A DNA stretch of 64,000 nt from an uncultured Clostridia bacterium (GTDB taxonomy: Bacteria > Bacillota > Clostridia > UBA1381): positions 62,001-126,000 of the forward strand of contig CAKSDE010000006.1 in assembly GCA_934444735.1 (NCBI GenBank), written 5' to 3'. The translations under genes and the position numbers were made by a program. Of the stretch, positions 9,042 to 17,373 are shown in pieces; position 1 is the stretch's first letter, and the number at the start of each line of letters is the position of its first letter. Below the pieces are notes generated by a model. It did no database searches. It saw only the letters and a list, made by a program, of their open reading frames with translations, and was not told the origin of the DNA.

Positions 9042-10481
9042 TCACTTTTCTTCCAACTGTTTGTTTACTTCATCTATTATCCTGTCGATTCCGGCATCTT
9101 CAAGCTCCTTTAAAAAGTCGTCATAGTAGCTCTCGAGAGGTAAAAATCCCTTATACATCGATGAATACTTTTTCGATACAACCTCCACTTGCGCAATCTC
9201 ATCGCGGACATTATCATTTTTAAAGGAAAATCCTATGAGCTTGCTTATATATGCCTCATCATTTAATTTTTTCGTTTGTTCCCAAACATCGTCGCTCTTT
9301 CCCGGCAGGATATACGCATTAAACTGATTTGCAAACCGCCATGTTCTGCCCGGATCATATCCGCTCCCGGGAATCGGTTCTATGCGGTTCTCACCCACCT
9401 TTTTATAATGCTTGCCCTCAATTCCGAAGCTCACCAGATTATAAAGCTCTTTATCGGTATTCATAAGCTCGATAATCTGTACCGCAAGCTTTGGATAGCG
9501 CGATTTTGCACCGACGCCGGTCATGGTATTTTTAATCGATTTTGAATTTATCTCGCCCTTTCGGCTCAAATTTATCCCGATTATCTTCTTTCCTGCGGCG
9601 TTTGAGTATTCCACATCGCCGTCCGGCTTATACACTCCGCGCCACGCGGCATAAGAATCATTCGCGGACGCCGACGCTCCCGCCTCATCGGAGCGTATAT
9701 AACCCTTTTCGTAATACTCCCTCATGAGTCTTGCCTCGTCCAGACGGTTCGGCAGGCAAAATTCGTTCTCCGCCTTTAAAACGCCGTCGGTATTGGTTAC
9801 AAAAACACCGGTGCATATTTCTTCTTCAACGCCGTAACCGTATTCCTTGCCGAGTCCCGAGCCGTACCCCGTCTTAAACGGATATACCTCGGGGTGTGCG
9901 GTTTTTACCCATTCAAAAAACGGCTCCAAATCCTGTACCTTTTCTATACTGTTAATATCAAGCTTTCCGTATTCCGAAAACAGATCCTCGCGGATATAAA
10001 GTCCTGTGCATGATGCAAATATCTGCATATTCGGGAATGCGTAAATTTTACCGCCGAAATCAATTGCCGAGAGCGCATAATCGGGAAGAATCCCGTCAAG
10101 TCCCGGCGCATTATCCAGATATTCATTTATCGGCATAAGTCCGCCGCGCTCAATCATATTCGCATAAGGGTTTAAATATCCGACAAAGCACAGATCGAAG
10201 GTGTCGCCGTTATCGGTAAGCATTGCTATCTTTTCCCGATAGACCGAATCGTCAACATACTCAATGTCGAGCTTGCAGCCGATCTTTTCGCTCAATATTT
10301 CGTTAATTTTCTCCCCCACGGCATCTGCGTCCGCCTGCTCCGTTCCCGGCAGATACCATTTTAAAACAGGCATATCCGTCGCACCGGTATCCGCAGTCTT
10401 TTCGCCGCACGACAAAACCGCAAGAACCATACAAGCCGCAACCGCCGATACGGCAATCCTTTTTATCAATTTCAATCGCAT
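9042..10481 (-). CDS. Extracellular sugar-binding lipoprotein of an ABC importer (DUF3502-like C-terminus)
   Basis: About 479 residues. It has a lipoprotein signal with the lipidated Cys near residue 25 (VLAVLSC-GEK), followed by a family 1 solute-binding fold (VLKWYLPGTEQADAD, DFGGKIYAFPN, LYIREDLFSEYGK). The C-terminal part (RTWRFANQFNAYILPG, SKKYSSMYKGFLPLESYYDDFLKEL) is typical of the LipO/DUF3502 group linked to oligosaccharide uptake. The start is ambiguous. ATG 10481 has AAGGA only about 3 nt upstream, while TTG 10475 has the spacing of about 9 nt usual for this genome. No permease or ATPase genes lie nearby. The next genes are SLH surface proteins, and a YesN/YesM-type regulator pair is divergent, which suggests inducible capture of a glycan. 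Confidence 0.88.
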   Translation of the reverse strand: MRLKLIKRIAVSAVAACMVLAVLSCGEKTADTGATDMPVLKWYLPGTEQADADAVGEKINEILSEKIGCKLDIEYVDDSVYREKIAMLTDNGDTFDLCFVGYLNPYANMIERGGLMPINEYLDNAPGLDGILPDYALSAIDFGGKIYAFPNMQIFASCTGLYIREDLFSEYGKLDINSIEKVQDLEPFFEWVKTAHPEVYPFKTGYGSGLGKEYGYGVEEEICTGVFVTNTDGVLKAENEFCLPNRLDEARLMREYYEKGYIRSDEAGASASANDSYAAWRGVYKPDGDVEYSNAAGKKIIGINLSRKGEINSKSIKNTMTGVGAKSRYPKLAVQIIELMNTDKELYNLVSFGIEGKHYKKVGENRIEPIPGSGYDPGRTWRFANQFNAYILPGKSDDVWEQTKKLNDEAYISKLIGFSFKNDNVRDEIAQVEVVSKKYSSMYKGFLPLESYYDDFLKELEDAGIDRIIDEVNKQLEEK

Positions 10482-10585
10482 CAATCCTTTTTTATTAAAC
10501 CGTTTAATTGAATTTATATAAATATTATATCATAAGTGCAACGCTTAAAATGCGCCACTACACACCGATACAATATTTACATCAA

Positions 10586-10610
10586 TTACAAACGCGTTGG
10601 CGTTTGGTAA
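10586..10610. promoter_or_regulatory. Palindromic operator-like site in the divergent lipoprotein/regulator interval
   Basis: Exact inverted arms CAAACGC and GCGTTTG (10589-10595 and 10600-10606) flank GTTG, with TTA and GTAA outside. A second, wider inverted repeat (AATATTTACA before, TGTAAATATT after) is roughly centred on the same site. The 309-bp interval 10485-10793 holds no gene. It contains this site and the promoter candidates listed next. LacI-type regulators use palindromes of this size, but the cognate factor is unknown. Confidence 0.5.
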
Positions 10611-10625
10611 CTGCTGTCTGTAAAT

Positions 10626-10654
10626 ATTATACCATGAATCACACCCCGATTAAA
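10626..10654 (-). promoter_or_regulatory. Candidate sigma-A promoter for the solute-binding/SLH operon
   Basis: On the minus strand, TTTAAT is followed by 17 bp and TATAAT. The -35 is weak. Transcription would pass through the palindrome at 10586-10610 before reaching the lipoprotein gene about 145 bp downstream, so a bound repressor would block it. A second TATAAT near 10525 lacks a good -35. Confidence 0.35.
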
Positions 10655-10706
10655 GCATATATTTTTGCTATTTGGCGGTAATTTTTGCTGTTTGCCGACA
10701 GAACTC

Positions 10707-10754
10707 TTGATAAATTCAACAATTTATGTTATTATATTAAATAGTTAAACTATT
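10707..10754 (+). promoter_or_regulatory. Promoter of the YesN-like regulator with a start-site palindrome
   Basis: TTGATA (10707-10712), a 17-bp spacer and TATTAT (10730-10735) form a good sigma-A promoter. The predicted start lies in a 15-bp palindrome, AATAGTT-A-AACTATT (10740-10754), a plausible operator. The regulator ATG is about 50 nt downstream with CGGAGAAG as ribosome binding site. Confidence 0.6.
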
Positions 10755-10793
10755 ATATATGCCGAAAAGCCGGCAGAAACGGAGAAGTATGTT

Positions 10794-11981
10794 ATGTATA
10801 AAATGATTATCGTTGACGATGAGCCTTTGGAGCTTTCTCTTATCTCATCACTTAAAATATGGAATCAATACGGCATAGAAATCATCGCAACATACGAATA
10901 TGCACCCGACGCGCTCAGTTTTATAAAAGAAAACAAGGTGGATATTATCCTCTCCGATATATGCATGAGCGGCATGAACGGCATAGACTTTTTCAAGGAG
11001 GCAAAGCTTATCTCACCCGAGGTGATTTTCATATTTGTCACCGCCTACAACAACTTTGAATATATGCACACCGCAATAGTTTATAACGCTTTCGACTATA
11101 TCGTAAAGCCGGTGACAAACGAAGCGCTCACGCACCTTGTCCTGCGCATTGTTGATAAGCTCACCAATACCGAGGATAACGTCGAGCCGAACTTTGCGGC
11201 GCTTAGCTGTCAGCAGGCGCTTATCGACTACTGCTGTTCTAAGATCACACTCGATGACCTCTGCGCCTGCATCGCAAATAACGGCATAAATTTTAACCCC
11301 GATAATGATGCATCGTGCCTTTTTGAAATCACCATCGACAACTTCGACGAGCTTTTGTGCAAGTGGAATTACAACATTGACCGCCTTTATACAGCATTTC
11401 AGAATCTTTCAAAAAACGACGCTTTCGATATAATTCCGCTAAAGTACAATTACGACACGATTACTCTTTTGACAATTATCCACTCACGCGAAAAATTCAA
11501 ATCCGCGCTTGACGGCTATATATCGAACTGCGCATCTATCTTCGGGCGCACCTTTTCGATAAAGAGGCTTTCGGAAATTTCAGGTTTTGAGAAGCTCCGC
11601 GAGCCGATATGCAGGATTCTGGATATACTAAAAAGCAGCGAAAAATCGTCGGGGGACAATCATTTTGCGATAGAGCTCGCGAAAAAATATATAGAGGAAA
11701 ACTACTCTAAGGACATTTCCTTAAACACTCTTGCGGAATATATTTCCATGTCGCCGTACCACACCAGCCGTCTTTTCAAAAAATACACCGGCGAAACCTT
11801 TATAAACTACCTGAACCTTTTTAGGATAAACCGCGCGAAATATCTGCTTTTAAACACAAACAAAAAGATAAACGAAATCCGCACCGAAATAGGGTGTCTT
11901 AATAAGGACTATTTTTCGCGCCTGTTCAGAAAATACACCGGACTTACCCCGAGTGAGTACAGATACAAATACTCCGAATAG
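10794..11981 (+). CDS. Response regulator, YesN family (receiver plus AraC-type DNA-binding domain)
   Basis: 395 residues. The receiver domain (about 1-120) has the acidic pair D8/D9, phospho-acceptor D55 (IILSDICMSG), T83 and K105 (DYIVKPV). The middle (about 125-285) is a variable linker. The C-terminal 100 residues are an AraC/XylS double helix-turn-helix (YISMSPYHTSRLFKKYTGET; IGCLNKDYFSRLFRKYTGLT). YesN-type regulators activate glycan uptake and degradation genes after phosphorylation by a YesM-type kinase. The kinase gene follows but is separated by a 229-bp repeat element, and the order (regulator first) is the reverse of many yesMN pairs. The likely target is the divergent lipoprotein/SLH operon. 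Confidence 0.93.
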   Translation: MYKMIIVDDEPLELSLISSLKIWNQYGIEIIATYEYAPDALSFIKENKVDIILSDICMSGMNGIDFFKEAKLISPEVIFIFVTAYNNFEYMHTAIVYNAFDYIVKPVTNEALTHLVLRIVDKLTNTEDNVEPNFAALSCQQALIDYCCSKITLDDLCACIANNGINFNPDNDASCLFEITIDNFDELLCKWNYNIDRLYTAFQNLSKNDAFDIIPLKYNYDTITLLTIIHSREKFKSALDGYISNCASIFGRTFSIKRLSEISGFEKLREPICRILDILKSSEKSSGDNHFAIELAKKYIEENYSKDISLNTLAEYISMSPYHTSRLFKKYTGETFINYLNLFRINRAKYLLLNTNKKINEIRTEIGCLNKDYFSRLFRKYTGLTPSEYRYKYSE

Positions 11982-11984
11982 TTT

Positions 11985-12213
11985 GGGGCGCATAAAACTG
12001 TACAGACCGCATAAAACACAAAAATATTGATTTTCATTGTATCGGGAAATCCCCCGAATAGCCTTAAATCGAAAACAATATTTCTGTTTATAAATAGTTT
12101 TTATAAATTTGCTTTATGCTATGCACAATCCGGCGTACCCATGTACGCCTTCGGGTAACCCCAAGCAAGCTTGGGCGAAGTTTGTCCATTCTGCACTACT
12201 TTTCTGCACCCCC
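11985..12213 (-). repeat. Structured interspersed element, copy A
   Basis: The element starts 4 nt after the regulator stop codon. Its ends are imperfect inverted repeats (GGGGCGCATAAAACTGTACAG at the left; the right end reads GGGGGTGCAGAAAAGTAGTG on the minus strand). Inside, on the minus strand, are GGACAAACT, the copy-specific hairpin CCCAAGCTTGCTTGGG, GGTTACCCGAAGG, the CGTAC-ATGG-GTACG hairpin, ATAGC and, after a long internal stem, GCGGTC. The interval 11982-12294 has no gene other than this element and a partial second end at 12222-12249. Confidence 0.8.
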
Positions 12214-12221
12214 AAGAAAAC

Positions 12222-12249
12222 GCGCATAAAACTGTACAGACCGCATAAA
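12222..12249 (-). repeat. Partial second left end of element A (28-bp direct repeat)
   Basis: These 28 bp are identical to 11988-12015, the left terminal arm of copy A (GCGCATAAAACTGTACAGAC then CGCATAAA). They lie 8 bp beyond the right end of copy A, so a complete element is followed by a lone end in the same orientation as the left end. Confidence 0.85.
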
Positions 12250-12294
12250 TCATGAAAACACGCTCTCCAAAAATATAAAAAGAGGACAATGCTT

Positions 12295-14001
12295 ATGTTT
12301 AAAAACAGTACCATATGGCAGATGATAAAAAGATACCGCTGGAACAGTATATTTTTAAAATATGCGGTAACTTTGTGCGTCTTTATAATCCTGCCCTTAA
12401 CAATACTCACCTTTACTTTTTTCTTTCGCAGCTATAAGGTGAGCGTTGATGCAAAAAACAACCACAAATGTAATTATTACAGCGAAAAATTTTCCTCTGC
12501 CTTCAACGGAATATTGGATACAGTCTACACAACACAGGGGCTTTTATTCGATAACGTATCCTTTTCCGATTATTTCGGCTCGGACGAGATAAGCACAAAC
12601 GAGCAGGCATTAAACATCTCACAGATGCGCTCATATCTGCAAAATATATGCGCGTCCTCCGAGTATATCGACTCAATACATATCTACAACAGCAAAAACA
12701 ACTACGTTATATCCACACTGCAAAATTCTTACCTCGACAATTTCAGCGACAAGTCTTTTCTCGGCTCATCATATGATGACCTTTTGAAAAATCACATAAT
12801 ATACCGCACCGCATCGATTGACGGTATATCCAAAGAATACATAACCGTCTGCTCCAATGCGAATCTGTACGGTTTTTACGATAAACTGATAGTCTATAAC
12901 GTTGACTGCAATGCGCTTTTAAATATAGTCAATTCCTCAGACAATTTTATTGATAAATTCTATATTGTCGCACCGGGAAACAGTATTCTCTTCTCCAACG
13001 ACCGCGGCATCGTCGGCAAGGATTTTACACCGCTCTCATACGAGAAAAATATGGTGACCTGTCTGCCGTCCTCATCGTACTATACGGCTTTTACCTACCG
13101 CACGGCGGACGGCTCGGACAAAAGCTATATCACCATGCTCGCCGTCTACACCCTGCTGATTCTTTTAGTGCTATTTATCAGCGTATTTGTGCTGTCCAAG
13201 CGCTTTTTCTGCCTCCTGATTGATATTATGAACATCTTCGGCGATGGCGGCGAGCAGGACAAGAGCAAAAACGAGCTGCAATACATTATAAAAAATATAA
13301 ACGTTCTGAATATGCGCAACAAAAGCGTTGAGGAAAGACTCGCCGAGCAATACACACAGCTCAAACATTCCCAAGCCGCCGTTTTGCAGAGTCAGATAAA
13401 TCCGCATTTCATCTTTAACGTACTGCACACAATATCTTTGATAGATATAAACCAAAACGGCGAATCCACCGAAATCACGCACATTATAGATATGCTTTCG
13501 CATCTTTTGCGTGCGTCCATGAACCAGAAAAAATATATAATTCCGTTTGAACTTGAGCTTGCCTATACAGACGAGTACGTAGCTTTGCAAAATATCAAAT
13601 ACTGCAATCGGTTCAGCTACATAAAGGAAATTGCGCCCGAAACGCTCTCTCTTTGCGTGATAAAATTTATTCTCCAGCCGATTGTCGAAAACTGCATAAA
13701 CCATGGCATACTTGCACTTCCGAAGTTTAACGGATATATTAAAATAAAAAGCTATCTTTCGGGAAAGAATATGATAATCGAGGTTTCCAATTCGGGAGCG
13801 GAGGTGAGCCGTGAAAAGCTTACCGAACTCAACGACGGCATGAATAAGAATCTTTCGCCCGAAGGCTCACATATCGGACTTTTGAATGTAAATAACCGCA
13901 TAAAAATACTTTTCGGCGAAGAATACGGCTGTCATATAGCCTCATCAAACGGCACTACAACCGTAACGGTGCTGCTGCCGCAAAACAGCGATGACGATTA
14001 A
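12295..14001 (+). CDS. Sensor histidine kinase, YesM family
   Basis: 568 residues from ATG 12295, which has AGAGG 9 nt upstream; ATG 12289 is only 3 nt from it. The first membrane segment is about residues 18-40 (YAVTLCVFIILPLTILTFTF). An extracellular sensing region spans about 40-275. The second membrane segment is about 278-305 (ITMLAVYTLLILLVLFISVF). The His_kinase domain follows with the phospho-acceptor His in QSQINPHFIFNVLHTISL, then an HATPase domain (PIVENCINHG; SHIGLLNVNNRIK; TTTVTVLLP). It phosphorylates the YesN-type regulator encoded upstream. Both genes point the same way, but a repeat element lies between them and no strong promoter was seen inside it. Confidence 0.93.
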   Translation: MFKNSTIWQMIKRYRWNSIFLKYAVTLCVFIILPLTILTFTFFFRSYKVSVDAKNNHKCNYYSEKFSSAFNGILDTVYTTQGLLFDNVSFSDYFGSDEISTNEQALNISQMRSYLQNICASSEYIDSIHIYNSKNNYVISTLQNSYLDNFSDKSFLGSSYDDLLKNHIIYRTASIDGISKEYITVCSNANLYGFYDKLIVYNVDCNALLNIVNSSDNFIDKFYIVAPGNSILFSNDRGIVGKDFTPLSYEKNMVTCLPSSSYYTAFTYRTADGSDKSYITMLAVYTLLILLVLFISVFVLSKRFFCLLIDIMNIFGDGGEQDKSKNELQYIIKNINVLNMRNKSVEERLAEQYTQLKHSQAAVLQSQINPHFIFNVLHTISLIDINQNGESTEITHIIDMLSHLLRASMNQKKYIIPFELELAYTDEYVALQNIKYCNRFSYIKEIAPETLSLCVIKFILQPIVENCINHGILALPKFNGYIKIKSYLSGKNMIIEVSNSGAEVSREKLTELNDGMNKNLSPEGSHIGLLNVNNRIKILFGEEYGCHIASSNGTTTVTVLLPQNSDDD

Positions 14002-14085
14002 ACTTTTATTTCCTTTTCCTGCATAAAATGCAAGCTTTGCGACAATACTATAAAAAGTCGGCGGGGGCATTATTCCCCGTCATAA

Positions 14086-14122
14086 ATGCGCATATCCGCT
14101 CACGGTAAGCGCATATTTTTTT
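14086..14122 (+). terminator. Putative terminator after the sensor kinase gene
   Basis: Outer arms ATGCGC and GCGCAT enclose an inner CCG-CTCA-CGG stem, followed by a run of eight T. It ends about 35 nt before the enolase start, so it could also be a leader hairpin of that gene. Confidence 0.45.
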
Positions 14123-14136
14123 AAAAGTATTGTGAG

Positions 14137-14158
14137 CAGAAAGGCTATGGGAATAACG
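14137..14158 (+). promoter_or_regulatory. Translation-start leader shared by eno and gpmI
   Basis: The bases directly before the enolase ATG (CAGAAAGGCTATGGGAATAA then CG) are nearly identical to the bases before the gpmI ATG (28999-29019). Both have the Shine-Dalgarno AGAAAGG and an extra ATG within the shared block. Confidence 0.6.
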
Positions 14159-15442
14159 ATGAAAGAATATGTTGAAATCACAGATGTATTTGCAAGAGAG
14201 GTTATGGATTCGCGCGGCAACCCGACTGTCGAGGTTGAAGTATACGCAGATGGCGCGTTCGGACGCGCAATAGTCCCCTCCGGCGCATCAACCGGTGTAT
14301 TTGAGGCGGCGGAGCTCCGTGACGGCGATAATGCACGCTACAACGGCAAGGGTGTGAAAAAAGCAGTCGAAAACGTCAATGAAAAGTTAGCCGATGAGAT
14401 AATCGGCATGAATCTTTTGGATCAGCGCGCAATCGATATGAAAATGTGCCGCATGGATAAAAGTGAAAACAAGGGCGAGCTGGGCGCAAATGCCATACTC
14501 GGCATATCGCTTGCCGCCGCCCACGCCGCCGCGAATTATCTTGCCATTCCGCTCTATCAGTACATCGGCGGCGCAAATGCGCACACCCTCCCTATCCCGA
14601 TGATGAATATATTAAACGGCGGTGCGCACGCAAACAACAATGTGGATATTCAGGAATTTATGATAATGCCGTACAAAAGCGAAAATTTTGCCGAAGGCTT
14701 AAGACAGTGCAGCGAGGTATATCATTCCTTAAAAAAGATACTTTCAAAATCGAATAATACAACAGCTGTAGGTGACGAGGGCGGTTTTGCACCGAATCTT
14801 TCAAGCGATGAAAAAGCGCTCGATTTGATTCTTGAAGCGATTGCCGAGGCAGGATATGCCGATAAGTTTGTTTTGGCAATCGACGCCGCAAGCAGTGAAT
14901 GGGTTCAGCCCGACGGCACATACAAGCTCCCCAAATCAGGGATAACCAAAACAAACGACGAGCTGATCGACTACTGGGCGGATTTATGTTCAAAATACCC
15001 GATAGTATCGATTGAGGACGGACTCGGCGAGGAGGATTGGGAGGGCTGGCAGCGGCTCACAGAAAAGCTCGGTAAAAAAATCCAGCTTGTCGGAGACGAT
15101 CTTTTCGTCACAAACACAAAGCGCCTTTCAAAAGGCATAGAATTAAATGTGGGAAATTCAATATTGGTAAAGGTAAATCAGATAGGAACGCTCACCGAGG
15201 CGCTTGACGCTGTGGAAAAAGCGCACAAGTCAGGCTATACCGCCATCATATCGCACCGCAGCGGCGAAACCGAGGATACGACAATTGCGGATATTGCGGT
15301 CGCGTTAAATGCCGGGCAGATAAAGAGCGGCGCGCCGTGCAGAACCGACAGAGTATGCAAATATAACAGGCTGTTAAAAATCGAGCAGGAGCTGGGAAAC
15401 ACCTCATGCTACGGCGGCGGAATAACAAAATACACCAAATAG
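14159..15442 (+). CDS. eno: Enolase (phosphopyruvate hydratase)
   Basis: 427 residues from ATG 14159, the start that gives the family's normal N-terminus (EITDVFAREVMDSRGNPTVE). Upstream GTG 14132 and ATG 14147 are in frame but would add extra residues. It converts 2-phosphoglycerate to phosphoenolpyruvate in the cytoplasm. Visible hallmarks are the flexible loop PSGASTGVFEA, VGDEGGFAPN, the metal ligands in VLAIDAASSE and SIEDGLGEEDWEGW, the catalytic Lys in ILVKVNQIGT and the signature SHRSGETEDTTIADIAV. It is encoded about 11 kb from the pgk-tpiA-gpmI cluster but shares a leader motif with gpmI. The stop codon's last base is the first base of repeat copy B. Confidence 0.98.
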   Translation: MKEYVEITDVFAREVMDSRGNPTVEVEVYADGAFGRAIVPSGASTGVFEAAELRDGDNARYNGKGVKKAVENVNEKLADEIIGMNLLDQRAIDMKMCRMDKSENKGELGANAILGISLAAAHAAANYLAIPLYQYIGGANAHTLPIPMMNILNGGAHANNNVDIQEFMIMPYKSENFAEGLRQCSEVYHSLKKILSKSNNTTAVGDEGGFAPNLSSDEKALDLILEAIAEAGYADKFVLAIDAASSEWVQPDGTYKLPKSGITKTNDELIDYWADLCSKYPIVSIEDGLGEEDWEGWQRLTEKLGKKIQLVGDDLFVTNTKRLSKGIELNVGNSILVKVNQIGTLTEALDAVEKAHKSGYTAIISHRSGETEDTTIADIAVALNAGQIKSGAPCRTDRVCKYNRLLKIEQELGNTSCYGGGITKYTK

Positions 15443-15672
15443 GATGTAAAAAAACTCCGGATCGCAAGAAAAAAGTAAATGTTATAGGAAATACAAATGT
15501 TATGGTTTAGTTTGGCTGAGGTAGAAAAATCAATAAAACATGATTTTTCATGAAATTATTCCTTTTCTTGCTATCAACAAACTGAGCCCTCGACGTGCCC
15601 ATGTACGCCGTCGGGTAACCCAAAGCTAAAGCTTTGGCTCAGTTTGTTAATTCCAAAGCTTTTTTCCTATCC
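15442..15672 (-). repeat. Structured interspersed element, copy B
   Basis: The element begins at the last base of the eno stop codon. The left end is GGATGTAAAAAAACTCCGGA and the right end reads GGATAGGAAAAAAGCTTTGG on the minus strand. The minus-strand core has AACAAACTGAGCC, the hairpin CCAAAGCTTTAGCTTTGG, GTTACCCGACGG, the CGTAC-ATGG-GCACG hairpin, GGGCTCAGTTTGTT, GATAGC and GCGATCC. A further outward end, TCCGGACTTTTTTACAT (15767-15783), mirrors the left end and encloses the purA terminator. The 350-bp interval 15443-15792 holds no gene. Confidence 0.8.
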
Positions 15673-15680
15673 ATTAAAAA

Positions 15681-15726
15681 ACAAGGGCTGTTTAAAAAGT
15701 CAATTGACTTTTTAAACAGTCCTTGT
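15681..15726 (-). terminator. purA terminator, 46-bp AT-rich palindrome
   Basis: A nearly perfect palindrome with arms ACAAGGGCTGTTTAAAAAGT and its complement around CAATTG. On the minus strand it is followed by TTTTTT, giving a Rho-independent terminator for purA. The plus side lacks a T run. It belongs to a terminator family found at six or more places in the window. Confidence 0.85.
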
Positions 15727-15792
15727 CAATGCTTATTGTCATATTTTCCGACCTGTTTTTTTACAGTCCGGACTTTTTTACATTTTCTATTT

Positions 15793-17070
15793 TTATCTGT
15801 AGATTATATCTTCTCTCTTAGGTCCGTTTGAAACAATCTTTATCGGGCAGCCGATTTGTTTTTCAACAAATTCTATATACTTGCGGCAGTTCTCCGGCAG
15901 ATCCTCATATTTCTTGATTCCGCGGATATCGGTTTTCCAGCCGGGGAGCTTTTCCAAAACCGGCTTTGCGCGGTTAAGCTTATCGGTTGTCGGGAACTCT
16001 GTTGTAACCTTACCGTCTATTTCATAGCCTACGCATACCGGAATCTCGTCAAGATAACCCAAAACGTCCAAAACGGTAAACGCAACCTGTGTTGTACCCT
16101 GAACCATACAGCCGTAACGTGACGCTACACAGTCAAACCAACCCATACGTCTCGGTCTGCCTGTCGTTGCGCCGAACTCGCCGCCGTCACCGCCGCGGCG
16201 TCTTAATTCGTCCGCCTCATCTCCGAATATCTCGGAAACGAATGCACCTGCGCCGACCGCTGATGAATACGCTTTAACAACCGTGATAATATCCTTAATC
16301 TCATACGGAGGGATTCCTGCGCCGACCGCACCGAAACCTGCAACCGTCGGAGATGATGTCGTAAACGGGTATATTCCGAAATCGGGGTCTTTAAGCGAGC
16401 CGAGCTGACCCTCCAAAAGGATCTCCTTGCCGTCTTTTAAAGCCTTATGTATAAGCTCAACCGAATTTACAACATACGGTTTTACCATATCGCGATAACC
16501 CTTTAATGTTTCAAAAAGCTCGTCAGCGTCGATAAGCGGCTTATGATAAACGTGCTCCAAAATAAGATTTTTAACCTCCAAAACGTTCTTGATTTTCTCC
16601 TTTAACGCTTCTTCGTCCTGCATAAGCTCCCATACCTGGAAGCCTATCTTTGAATATTTGTCCGAGAAGAACGGCGCAATACCCGACTTTGTCGAGCCGA
16701 ACTTTCTGTCCGAAAGACGTTCTTCTTCGTATTGGTCAAACAATATATGATATGGCATAAGAACCTGAGCTCTTTCGGATATTGCCAGGTTCGGCATCGG
16801 AACGCCCTTACCGGTTACGTCCTTGATTTCGGCAAAAAGCCGCGGTATATCCAGTGCAACACCGTTTCCGATCATATTGATAACATTCTTGTTAAATGAA
16901 CCCGACGGCAGAAGATGCAGTGCAAATTTACCGTATTCGTTGATTATCGTATGACCGGCATTTGCTCCGCCCTGAAATCTGATTACGATATCGGCTTTTT
17001 CCGCAAGCATATCGGTAATTTTACCTTTACCCTCATCGCCCCAGTTAGCTCCAACAATTGCTCTTACCAT
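15793..17070 (-). CDS. purA: Adenylosuccinate synthetase
   Basis: 425 residues, the normal family length. It makes adenylosuccinate from IMP, aspartate and GTP in AMP synthesis. The N-terminal GTP-binding loop GDEGKGK is at residues 11-17, followed by the IMP-site segment GGANAGHTI. Other signatures are RVQVLMPYHILFDQYEE-like helices (ERAQVLMPYHILFDQYEEER), EGQLGSLKDPDFGIYPFTTS, and the GTP/base region GEFGATTGRPRRMGWFD. It is monocistronic: its own promoter lies upstream (17140-17168) and a palindromic terminator downstream (15681-15726). Confidence 0.98.
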   Translation of the reverse strand: MVRAIVGANWGDEGKGKITDMLAEKADIVIRFQGGANAGHTIINEYGKFALHLLPSGSFNKNVINMIGNGVALDIPRLFAEIKDVTGKGVPMPNLAISERAQVLMPYHILFDQYEEERLSDRKFGSTKSGIAPFFSDKYSKIGFQVWELMQDEEALKEKIKNVLEVKNLILEHVYHKPLIDADELFETLKGYRDMVKPYVVNSVELIHKALKDGKEILLEGQLGSLKDPDFGIYPFTTSSPTVAGFGAVGAGIPPYEIKDIITVVKAYSSAVGAGAFVSEIFGDEADELRRRGGDGGEFGATTGRPRRMGWFDCVASRYGCMVQGTTQVAFTVLDVLGYLDEIPVCVGYEIDGKVTTEFPTTDKLNRAKPVLEKLPGWKTDIRGIKKYEDLPENCRKYIEFVEKQIGCPIKIVSNGPKREDIIYR

Positions 17071-17139
17071 TTTAAATCACAACCTTATAATTTTTTTATG
17101 CTTTACATTCTCTGTTAAAGTATTTTAACAACATCTTAT

Positions 17140-17168
17140 ATTTTACACTTTTTCACATCAATAGTCAA
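17140..17168 (-). promoter_or_regulatory. purA promoter
   Basis: On the minus strand, TTGACT, 17 bp and TAAAAT, about 70 nt upstream of the ATG. The 303-bp gap 17071-17373 contains only this and the divergent proB promoter. No purine riboswitch or PurBox repeat was evident. Confidence 0.75.
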
Positions 17169-17271
17169 GCATTTTTTCTTATTTAAGCCACATTTATCGC
17201 ATATTTTCCCAAAAAACCTTACTTTCATACTTTCGTCACCAAATTTTAATGTTATTTTAACAGCTTTGTTA

Positions 17272-17300
17272 TTTACAAAAAACGGTTACAGATATATAAT
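17272..17300 (+). promoter_or_regulatory. proB promoter
   Basis: TTTACA, a 17-bp spacer and TATAAT. The transcript would start about 65 nt before the proB ATG. Confidence 0.75.
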
Positions 17301-17373
17301 AGATATAATATAATGCATAAAGTATGGGGTGTGCAAAAATCCACATTCCTTGATTTTGCGAAGGAGACGAAAA

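Noticed and set aside
17071..17373. Purine riboswitch or PurR box before purA.
   Set aside because: No conserved riboswitch core or PurBox-like repeat could be found; only two ordinary divergent promoters are visible.
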